DNA of 5,541 nucleotides, taken from positions 1 to 5,541 of the forward strand of contig JAPULP010000315.1 in NCBI GenBank assembly GCA_027294815.1, given 5' to 3'. The position numbers and the translations under genes are program-made. Of this stretch, positions 1 to 5,400 are shown piece after piece. Source of the DNA: Gemmatimonadota bacterium. GTDB lineage: Bacteria; Gemmatimonadota; Gemmatimonadetes; Gemmatimonadales; GWC2-71-9. The notes under the pieces are model-generated. The model was not told where the DNA came from. It searched no databases and worked only from the letters and a program-made list of their open reading frames with translations. The first letter of the stretch is position 1. Every line of letters starts with the position of its first letter.

Positions 1-261
1 GAGCGCGGTGACCCCCCGTGCGGTGAGCGTGTAATACCGTTTCGCCTTGCCACCCCGCTCCGCCGTGGGCTCGCCCAGCCGGGATTTCAATAACCCCTTC
101 GTGGTGAGTCGATCCAGCGTCACGTACACCGAGCCGCGCGACACTTTCCTCCCGGTGCGCGACGCGATCTCGTGGAGGATCGTAACGGCGTACGCGTCCC
201 CTCCCAGCCGGGCGGCCGCGGCGAGCACGAGGAATTCAAACTCAGAAAGGAACGTTTGCAT
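1..261 (-). CDS. PadR-family transcriptional regulator (partial, C-terminus outside window)
   Basis: This reading frame is open from an ATG at 261 to the window edge and gives 87 residues, so the gene is truncated at its 3' end. The protein begins MQTFLSEFEFLVLAAAARLG, the usual first helix of small PadR regulators. A helix-turn-helix follows with the recognition segment SRGSVYVTLDRLTTKGLL (about residues 42-59), and then a charged wing ending in KRYYTLTARG (about 74-83). This order is characteristic of PadR proteins of about 110 residues, so roughly 25 residues are probably missing. Such proteins are dimeric DNA-binding repressors, often controlling a neighbouring gene or an adjacent transporter operon. 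The gene is divergent from the dipeptidase at 484, but control of that gene is only an inference. No Shine-Dalgarno sequence precedes the ATG, so a leaderless transcript is possible. The family call is secure; the target and ligand are unknown. Confidence 0.9.
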   Translation of the reverse strand, partial: MQTFLSEFEFLVLAAAARLGGDAYAVTILHEIASRTGRKVSRGSVYVTLDRLTTKGLLKSRLGEPTAERGGKAKRYYTLTARGVTAL

Positions 262-277
262 TATGTCAATGATGTAA
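261..277. promoter_or_regulatory. Imperfect dyad overlapping the PadR start codon, candidate operator
   Basis: The sequence TTATGTCAATGATGTAA reads as TTA-nn-TCA, a central base, then TGA-nn-TAA. Six of eight positions per arm are symmetric. It sits in a short AT-rich patch of an otherwise GC-rich region and touches the first base of the regulator's start codon, a location that suits autoregulation. It is not the classical ATGT-N8-ACAT PadR operator. On the minus strand a TTGACT element (297-292) lies upstream, with a poor -10 match, so the promoter cannot be placed precisely. Confidence 0.3.
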
Positions 278-483
278 GCAATATCGCGATGAGTCAACCC
301 CAGTCCCGGCACGCCGCTCGACGGGGGTTTGGCAGCGGGAGGTGGCGGGCGCCCGGGATGTCGGCTACAATCTCCAACGGCCCAGGGCCGCCAGACGGTC
401 CCGCGACCCGTAGCGGAGGTACCGGGTGATCCAGGAAATGGGAAGCCCATCCAATACATCACCGACAAACGGCAGAGATCACG
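262..483. other. Divergent intergenic region between regulator and dipeptidase
   Basis: These 222 bases separate the PadR gene (leftward) from the dipeptidase gene (rightward), so both promoters must lie here unless transcription enters from elsewhere. The left part is AT-rich and belongs to the regulator. The middle is GC-rich and contains a 10-bp palindrome, CGGGCGCCCG (346-355). The right part may fold: ATGGG (438-442) pairs with CCCAT (446-450), and GGTGAT (425-430) pairs with ATCACC (458-463). Short open frames on the plus strand here have no ribosome-binding site or recognisable protein features, and I see no gene. Confidence 0.6.
366..371 (+). promoter_or_regulatory. Possible -10 box for the dipeptidase gene
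   Basis: TACAAT matches the sigma-70 -10 consensus at five of six positions and is the best such match on the plus strand upstream of the dipeptidase. At a 17-bp spacing the -35 position holds TGGCGG (343-348), a poor match; the better TTGGCA (329-334) is too far away at 31 bp. If used, it would give a leader of roughly 105 nucleotides. Recognition by another sigma factor or an activator is possible. Confidence 0.25.
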
Positions 484-1785
484 ATGCGTAACAGAACTCT
501 TTTTTCCAAGCTCGCGCTCCTATGCGTTCTTCCGGCGTTCATATCGTGCGCCCAGGAGTCCGAGACGGCATTGATCAAACGTGCGAGGGGCATCCACGAC
601 CGCGTCATCACGCTGGATACTCACGACGATATCAGCCCGCGCAATTTCACCGCCGAGAGAAATTATACGATGGACCTTGGTAACCAGGTCAACCTTCCCA
701 AGATGGAGGCAGGTGGTCTGGACGTATCCTGGATGGCTGTGTATGTCGGCCAAGGGGAATTGAACGAGGCCGGTTATGCACGCGCCCACCAGGCGGCCTT
801 AGATAAGTTCGACGCCATTCATAGGCTTGCCGAGGAGATCGCGCCCGATCGAATAGAGATCGCATACAGCTCTGATGACGTTCGCCGGATCGTGGCCAGC
901 GGCAAGAAGGTAGCGATGATCGGCATCGAGAACGCCTACCAGGTTGGTTTGGACCTCGACAACATCAAAAAATTTCACGGCCTGGGCGGTCGCTATATGT
1001 CTCTGGCTCACAACGGCCATAGCCAGTTCTCCGATTCGAACACCGGAGAGCGGGACGGCGTTTGGTTGCACAACGGTCTGAGCGAACTCGGCAAACAAGC
1101 GGTTGCAGAGATGAATAAGTGGGGCATCATGATCGATATCTCTCATCCGTCGAAGGAAGCCATTATGCAGATGTTCGAATTGTCCCAGGCGCCCGTCATG
1201 GCGTCTCACTCGGCTGCACGTGCCCTCAATGATGTGAGCCGTAATCTCGACGACGAACAATTAATGGCGTTGAAGGAGAACGGTGGTGTCATACAGACCG
1301 TCGCATTCAGGAGCTACGTCAATGCAGAGAAGAACACCAAGAACAGAGACGCGACGAGGGCGGTCAACGAGAGCCTTGCTGAAGAGATGGGTTTCGAGTT
1401 GTTGGATCGACGGGGGGTAAGGGCGCTGAACGATGAGGAGCGAGCTGAATACGATGCTCAGATGGATCACCTGCGCGAAATGGGTGCGTCCAGAATAGCG
1501 TCCGAGGTCACTGCGGTGGCCCCGCCGGTGGACGTAGCCGATTTTGTCGATCACATCGAGTACCTGGTGAACCTCATCGGTCTCGAGCATGTTGGCATCA
1601 GCTCGGATTTTGACGGTGGTGGCGGTGTGGAGGGTTGGAATGATGCGTCTGAGACGTTCAACGTGACATTGGAACTGGTGAGAAGAGGATATACAGAGGA
1701 GGAAGTCGGCAAGCTCTGGAGCGGGAACTTGCTCAGGGTCCTAGATGAAGTGCAGCGCGTTGCGCAGGAGATTCAAGCCCGCTAA
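484..1785 (+). CDS. Membrane dipeptidase, peptidase family M19, exported and probably a lipoprotein
   Basis: The 433-residue product is a zinc dipeptidase of the renal-dipeptidase family, which hydrolyses dipeptides at a binuclear metal site. The family ligands are present: H47 and D49 in LDTHDDI, the bridging E149 in MIGIENAYQ, H221 in IDISHPS, H242 in MASHSAAR and D375 in ISSDFDGGG. H176 in SLAHNGHS matches the conserved substrate-site histidine. The C-terminus carries the family signature WSGNLLRVLDEV. The N-terminus has basic residues, a hydrophobic stretch and then FISC-AQ, so C22 could be lipidated; Phe at -3 is atypical, and ordinary cleavage after A23 is also possible. The protein therefore probably acts in the periplasm or at a membrane. 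AGAG at 474-477 lies six bases before the chosen ATG. The length suits bacterial exported M19 enzymes. The gene is visibly less GC-rich than its neighbours. Its stop codon interlocks with that of the convergent gene. Confidence 0.93.
   Translation: MRNRTLFSKLALLCVLPAFISCAQESETALIKRARGIHDRVITLDTHDDISPRNFTAERNYTMDLGNQVNLPKMEAGGLDVSWMAVYVGQGELNEAGYARAHQAALDKFDAIHRLAEEIAPDRIEIAYSSDDVRRIVASGKKVAMIGIENAYQVGLDLDNIKKFHGLGGRYMSLAHNGHSQFSDSNTGERDGVWLHNGLSELGKQAVAEMNKWGIMIDISHPSKEAIMQMFELSQAPVMASHSAARALNDVSRNLDDEQLMALKENGGVIQTVAFRSYVNAEKNTKNRDATRAVNESLAEEMGFELLDRRGVRALNDEERAEYDAQMDHLREMGASRIASEVTAVAPPVDVADFVDHIEYLVNLIGLEHVGISSDFDGGGGVEGWNDASETFNVTLELVRRGYTEEEVGKLWSGNLLRVLDEVQRVAQEIQAR
1721..1767 (+). 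repeat. Left copy of a 47-bp imperfect direct repeat (3' end of the dipeptidase gene)
   Basis: This part of the intact dipeptidase gene, encoding GNLLRVLDEVQRVAQ, recurs in the same orientation at 5348-5393. Counting by hand, the first 18 bases are identical. The remaining 29 bases align to 28 with five transitions and one single-base gap, giving 41 of 47 identical columns. The two copies bracket the two minus-strand genes. The right copy is described as a pseudogene fragment. Confidence 0.85.
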
Positions 1786-3965
1786 TTCCCGAAAGGCTTC
1801 GTCTCGATCTGCTCCGCCGCCACTCGCGCGGCTTCTGCGACACTCTCCGTTTCACTGGAAGCCGTTTCGCGTAGAACGTCCGCAGTGTCTGCCGTTCCGA
1901 CGGTTCCCAGGGCTTCGCAAATCGCCACCCGGACCCGCTCGCTGTGGTGTGCGGGTCGCTTCTGGAACAGGCCCGAGATTCTCTTCTTGCCTTTCTGATG
2001 GAGAGCGTGCAGCAACATCTGCTCGGCGCTGGACCCGTCATCAAAGGACGTATCGGCCACGCCGGTGAGGGACCGGCAAACCTCTACCAACACATCGTCG
2101 TGTTCCCGCTCCGCATCCCCGGTACCTTCGGGTCGCAGGGCCGCGGTATAGAACGCCAGGACCTTGAAGTTGCGGCTGTGGACGCTCCCGAGGTACATAA
2201 CCGCCGTGCGACGTATCGCCAGGTCCGGGTCGGCCAAGGCAGCGATCAGACTGTCTTCCGACGCTGATCCGAGAAGCTCGAATACTCTCGTGAGGGCTGC
2301 TTGACGGACGTCGTCGTTCTCGTGCAGAAGAAACGGCTTGATCGAATCGGCCAGAGCCGGATCGGTCTGGTCTTCGAGGGCGGCCAGGATGTGATGGATC
2401 GCCGTCCATTCAGGCTCGACGGTCGCGAGATCCGCGAGAAAGGGCTCGAGAGCGGGGGGCCCGATCAGCCTCATGGCATCGAAGGCACTGGCTCGGATCG
2501 GAAGACTTGCCGTGGCGGCGTAAATCTCCTGCAACCCCGCGACAGCTGCTGCACCCCCGAGCGACAGCAACATTACCACGGCGTCGCGAACGGGTTTTTC
2601 GAGCTTCTCGTCGTTCAGGGCTCCCAGGAGGCGTCGAACGTTTTCTTCGGCGGTCAGCAAGCGGTGAAACGACTCGACGAGTTCGTGGACCGTGTCGGCA
2701 GCTCCACTCTCGTGGCGTCCCGAACCCAGGGCATCGAGCATTGCCACCACTTCCCGATAGCCGCCCCGGCGCAGTAGCTCGGGGAAGGCCACCCGCGCGA
2801 CACCCGCGAGCCGCATCTCGAATCTGCCGGCGGGGAATTGGCCGAAGCCCCTGAGGTAGTCGTGACGGTTGGTAAGGAAATCCTGGAACACCAATCGCCG
2901 CTCGAGGATCGCTTGCAGGCTCTCCGGGAGCTCCTCGCGGCTGAGTACCTCCATCCTGACCACCGTCTCGAGCACCTCGCCATCGACCGCCACTTGCGCC
3001 AGGCCGAGCTTATCCAGAATGCCCCGGATGATGAATCGGCTTCGACTCACGAGTTCCTGAGACTCGCTCGCCTTCGTCTCACCCAACTGCTGCAGGCCGT
3101 CGATCATTTGCCAAATCGTGGAGACCAGAAACTCGAGGGGGACCTGAGCGATGATCTCATGCTCGATCTGTGCCTCTTCCAGAACGGCAACGTTCTTGGC
3201 GAGGAGGTCGCAGTTCAGCAGCAAGTCGGCGAAGAGTTGCGGCGTCTGCAACGGGCGGATCACCTCATCGATGATTTGGATCTTTGTCTTCTGGATCTGC
3301 TCTGCAGACGTGTGCTTGTACTGGGGCAGCAGGCCGAGATCTCTCCCCAGCCGGCTCAGGGCGCGTTCCACGCGCCAGGGGAGCTGGCGTTCCCGTCCCA
3401 AGACGTCCGCGTCGAAGAGCGTCGAGACGTGGAGGATGTTTTTGTCCAGAAGCGCCTGGCTCACCCGATCGCGCTCTCCGTCGCCCTGCCCTGTTGTGGG
3501 AGGCTCGCTCATCAGTCCCAAGAAGGCGTCGAACTCTTCGGCTGTGATCCCGGCTCTGAGAGAGAAGCTCAGGAGATGCCGTCTGTCGAAGAACTCCAAG
3601 AGTTCCGGGATGAACATCTCCGCAATTTTGTCAATCAGGATGCTCTCGAGCACGAGGTGGCCCGTGCCGTACCCGTCGATCAGGACCGAACGGCGTTCGC
3701 CCTCATTACCGACTAAGTACGTGAGCCCGGATCGATCCTCCAAGACGCGGATGAACTCCTCGTAGAGTTCGAGCCGGGCTTCCTGCGATTGCGGATGTTC
3801 CGGGGCGTAACCCCCGGTCCGGAGCATCGCCTTGGCCAAATCGAGCGTGAATTCTGCGAGAGCGCCCGTTCCCTGGGCGGGGGCGGGGGCGGGGGCTGGG
3901 GCGGGGGCGCGCGTTTCCGTCACTGGATCCGGCGATGACAGTGGACTTGTATCCTCGGATGGCAT
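1782..3965 (-). CDS. HEAT-repeat protein with a Pro-Ala tract and an uncharacterised helical N-terminal region
   Basis: The 727-residue product has no signal peptide or membrane segment and is probably cytoplasmic. Residues 1-31 are disordered and include five Ala-Pro units (20-29). Residues of about 35-185 form a mixed region containing GYAPEHPQS (52-60), DRRHLLSFSLRAGITAEEF (127-145) and, further on, LLDKNILHVSTLF. This resembles an N-terminal module I recall from large bacterial HEAT proteins, but I know of no assigned function. A long helical middle part follows. From about residue 456 to 720 there are HEAT-like helical pairs, for example NDDVRQAALTRVFELLG, DPDLAIRRTAVMYLGSV and ERVRVAICEALGTVG. 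Such alpha-solenoids are protein-binding scaffolds, so an enzymatic role is unlikely. An in-frame TAA lies just upstream of the ATG, so the start cannot move upstream, although the Shine-Dalgarno is weak. The gene lies 97 bases downstream of the aminotransferase gene, and co-transcription is possible but not shown. Confidence 0.8.
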   Translation of the reverse strand: MPSEDTSPLSSPDPVTETRAPAPAPAPAPAQGTGALAEFTLDLAKAMLRTGGYAPEHPQSQEARLELYEEFIRVLEDRSGLTYLVGNEGERRSVLIDGYGTGHLVLESILIDKIAEMFIPELLEFFDRRHLLSFSLRAGITAEEFDAFLGLMSEPPTTGQGDGERDRVSQALLDKNILHVSTLFDADVLGRERQLPWRVERALSRLGRDLGLLPQYKHTSAEQIQKTKIQIIDEVIRPLQTPQLFADLLLNCDLLAKNVAVLEEAQIEHEIIAQVPLEFLVSTIWQMIDGLQQLGETKASESQELVSRSRFIIRGILDKLGLAQVAVDGEVLETVVRMEVLSREELPESLQAILERRLVFQDFLTNRHDYLRGFGQFPAGRFEMRLAGVARVAFPELLRRGGYREVVAMLDALGSGRHESGAADTVHELVESFHRLLTAEENVRRLLGALNDEKLEKPVRDAVVMLLSLGGAAAVAGLQEIYAATASLPIRASAFDAMRLIGPPALEPFLADLATVEPEWTAIHHILAALEDQTDPALADSIKPFLLHENDDVRQAALTRVFELLGSASEDSLIAALADPDLAIRRTAVMYLGSVHSRNFKVLAFYTAALRPEGTGDAEREHDDVLVEVCRSLTGVADTSFDDGSSAEQMLLHALHQKGKKRISGLFQKRPAHHSERVRVAICEALGTVGTADTADVLRETASSETESVAEAARVAAEQIETKPFGN
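3876..3908. repeat. GGGGGC hexanucleotide tract, G-quadruplex-forming on the plus strand
   Basis: On the plus strand, six G-runs of three to five bases are separated by single C or CT spacers. In the HEAT-protein gene this is (GCC CCN)n and encodes the repeated Ala-Pro segment at residues 20-30. With four or more GGG runs and loops of one or two bases, it fits the strongest class of predicted G-quadruplexes. The G-rich strand is the template strand for the gene, about 60-90 bases inside the coding region. Gain or loss of a six-base unit would keep the reading frame. Confidence 0.8.
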
Positions 3966-4005
3966 ATCCGTTTACGCCGTGGCTGGTGGAGTTGGTTGTC
4001 GACCT

Positions 4006-4034
4006 ACGATAACAAAATCCGCACCGGCGGCCAA
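4006..4034 (-). promoter_or_regulatory. Possible promoter for the HEAT-protein gene
   Basis: On the minus strand, TTGGCC (4034-4029) and TATCGT (4011-4006) are 17 bp apart, each matching the sigma-70 consensus at four of six positions. They lie in the 97-base gap between the aminotransferase stop and the HEAT-protein start, and would place transcription start about 35-40 bases before the ATG. The match is weak, and read-through from the aminotransferase gene is an equally good explanation. Confidence 0.2.
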
Positions 4035-4060
4035 ACTCGCTCTTGTTCGGGCTGTCGGGG

Positions 4061-5245
4061 CTAGCCTCTTGTGGACCCCGAGCCCGTCGTTATCGAGAAG
4101 ATGTCCTTGAAGGCCGTCATGAAACGGCCCATCTCCTGCTCGGTACCGATCGACACGCGCAGATGCTCGAGCATCGGTGGGAACGGCCGCCCCACCGCCA
4201 CGCCTCTCTTGCGGAACTCGGCCCCGACCTCTACCACGTGACGGCCGGTGTGCATCATGAAGAAGTTGGTTTCTGATGGAATGCAACTGAATCCCAAGCT
4301 TTCGAGCTCCCTCGTTGTTTTCTTTCGCAACTGGAGCGTAACTCTCCGAACACGTTCTTGCGCCGCGGTATCCTCGAGTGCCGCGACGGCGCCCCACTTG
4401 ACGAGCGCGTTCACGCTTCCCGTGCTGTAGGGACTCATTAGCTGAATCATTTCCGGACTCGCGATCGCGAAACCGAGACGCATCGCCGCCATGCCAAAAA
4501 GTTTCGAGAACGTACGTGCAACGATGACCGGGCGTCCCTCGAGCACGTGGGGAATGGACGTGGCGTATTCGGGGTCTTCCACGAAGTGGTGATAGGCCTC
4601 GTCGATGAGCACCGGCACGTCTTCGGGGATCCCGTCGAGGAGCTGCCGGACCTCGCGCTTCGAGACGGTCCGACCCGTGGGGTTGTTCGGGTTACACAGA
4701 TAGACGAAGCCGACTTCCCGGTAGTGCTTTTTTGTCGCGTCGATGAGCGACGGTATGTGCTGCCGGTAATCGTCTAATAAAGGCAGCTTGATCGCGTCCG
4801 CGTCGATGCCGCTTGCGTGGCGGTACACCGAGCTGTACGACGGCTCGACGCCGACGACCTTCTTGCCGTGCTCCAGAAACGTCAGCCCCACCACCTCCAG
4901 GATCTCTCCGGACCCGGCGCCGAGCAGGATGTTCTCCTCGTTCACGCCGTGGTGCTCGGCGATCGCCGAGGTGACGCCGCCATCGGGGTAGCCGTATCGC
5001 ATCGAGTACTTGAACGCCTTCGTCATGGCCTCGAGCACCGACTCGGACGGGCCGTACGGATTCTCGTTGAAGTGGAGCTTGGCGAGCGCGTCGTACTCGT
5101 CCGCCTCGTCTTGGAGGAGCGACCCTCCGGGTAGCGGCCTCGATCTCTCCGCCCACAGGGGGGTTGGCTTGAGACCAAGTAAGCCCAGTGTCGCTGCCGC
5201 ACCACCCACGAATCCCCGACGGGAAACCCTCTGCTCCACGGACAT
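4061..5245 (-). CDS. Tat-exported PLP-dependent aminotransferase, histidinol-phosphate aminotransferase family
   Basis: The 394-residue product is a fold-type I aminotransferase. HFNENPYGPSESVLEAM (about 58-74) is the signature opening of HisC-like enzymes. The PLP-site residues are present: N188 in NPNNPTG, D215 and Y218 in DEAYHHF, the Schiff-base lysine K248 and phosphate-binding R256 in SKLFGMAAMRLGF, and R363 in LRVSIGT for the substrate carboxylate. The core is full length and looks catalytically intact. It is preceded by a twin-arginine signal, SRRGFVGGAAATLGLLGL (8-25), with likely cleavage after A32 (TPLWA). Tat export fits an enzyme that must load its cofactor before crossing the membrane; PvdN of Pseudomonas is a known Tat-exported PLP enzyme. 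True histidine biosynthesis is cytoplasmic and no his genes are nearby, so the substrate is probably another amino acid or amine. GGAGG lies five bases before the ATG (plus-strand CCTCC at 5251-5255), fixing the start that includes the signal. Confidence 0.92.
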   Translation of the reverse strand: MSVEQRVSRRGFVGGAAATLGLLGLKPTPLWAERSRPLPGGSLLQDEADEYDALAKLHFNENPYGPSESVLEAMTKAFKYSMRYGYPDGGVTSAIAEHHGVNEENILLGAGSGEILEVVGLTFLEHGKKVVGVEPSYSSVYRHASGIDADAIKLPLLDDYRQHIPSLIDATKKHYREVGFVYLCNPNNPTGRTVSKREVRQLLDGIPEDVPVLIDEAYHHFVEDPEYATSIPHVLEGRPVIVARTFSKLFGMAAMRLGFAIASPEMIQLMSPYSTGSVNALVKWGAVAALEDTAAQERVRRVTLQLRKKTTRELESLGFSCIPSETNFFMMHTGRHVVEVGAEFRKRGVAVGRPFPPMLEHLRVSIGTEQEMGRFMTAFKDIFSITTGSGSTRG

Positions 5246-5285
5246 GGCTACCTCCGGTTGTACAAGCGGCGAACCCCTTAAGACT

Positions 5286-5300
5286 GGTCGCGTCGCGACC
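5286..5300. promoter_or_regulatory. Perfect 15-bp palindrome in the aminotransferase leader, candidate operator
   Basis: GGTCGCGTCGCGACC has two perfect seven-base arms around one central base. It lies just downstream of the putative promoter, at about +5 to +20 if transcription starts near 5305, and about 40 bases before the start codon, a standard place for a repressor site. The transcript could also form a five-base-pair hairpin with a five-base loop there. It is not followed by a T-run, so it is not a terminator. Confidence 0.35.
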
Positions 5301-5311
5301 GCACAAGTTAG

Positions 5312-5340
5312 AGAATACGACTTTCGGGGCGGCGTGGCCA
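5312..5340 (-). promoter_or_regulatory. Possible promoter for the aminotransferase gene
   Basis: On the minus strand, TGGCCA (5340-5335) and TATTCT (5317-5312) are separated by exactly 17 bp. Each matches the sigma-70 consensus at four of six positions. The -10 lies in a locally AT-rich stretch. The leader would be about 60 nucleotides and include the 15-bp palindrome and the strong Shine-Dalgarno. Confidence 0.3.
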
Positions 5341-5347
5341 GAAGGAG

Positions 5348-5393
5348 GCGGGAACTTGCTCAGGGCTTGGACGAAGTGCGGCGCGTTGCACAG
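5348..5393 (+). pseudogene. Remnant of the 3' end of a second M19 dipeptidase gene, frameshifted
   Basis: This stretch aligns to the last part of the intact dipeptidase gene (1721-1767) with 41 of 47 identical columns. It encodes GGNLLR, then after a one-base deletion in the codon matching Val (GTC) continues in a new frame as LDEVRRVAQ. Of five substitutions, all transitions, four are synonymous: two fall in one Leu codon (CTA/TTG), one in Asp and one in Ala; the fifth gives Gln to Arg. That pattern suggests a paralogue that evolved under protein-level constraint before decay, rather than a fresh copy. Weak similarity may continue to about 5408 (RMATR versus EIQAR), overlapping the end of the convergent gene. 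Nothing upstream of 5345 resembles the rest of an M19 gene, and there is no start codon, so no product is expected. Confidence 0.75.
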
Positions 5394-5400
5394 CGGATGG

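Noticed and set aside
346..355. The palindrome CGGGCGCCCG upstream of the dipeptidase gene
   Set aside because: It is short and lies in very GC-rich sequence, where such palindromes are common by chance, and its position relative to a promoter is not informative.
172..429. An 85-codon plus-strand frame spanning the regulator start and the intergenic region
   Set aside because: It runs antisense to the regulator's coding sequence, lacks a ribosome-binding site and has a low-complexity translation.
799..1590. Minus-strand open frames of 153 and 109 codons inside the dipeptidase gene
   Set aside because: They lie antisense to a gene whose catalytic residues are all in place, and their translations show no family features.
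2838..3716. A 292-codon open frame on the plus strand opposite the HEAT-protein gene
   Set aside because: It is an antisense shadow of a well-supported gene in GC-rich DNA. Its translation is rich in Glu, Leu and Arg without any recognisable motif, and it has no good ribosome-binding site.
4013..4030. Possible intrinsic terminator after the aminotransferase gene
   Set aside because: On the minus strand, CCGC-CGGT-GCGG is followed by ATTTTG, but the stem is only four base pairs and the T-run is interrupted, so it is too weak to call.
4692..5306. A 204-codon minus-strand frame overlapping the aminotransferase start
   Set aside because: It is an out-of-frame shadow of the aminotransferase gene, very rich in Arg, Gly and Ala. 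The other frame carries the full set of PLP-enzyme motifs.
1721..5393. Attachment sites of an integrative element
   Set aside because: The direct repeats differ at several codon positions and by one base, and no integrase, recombinase or phage gene lies between them, so a decayed paralogue explains them better.
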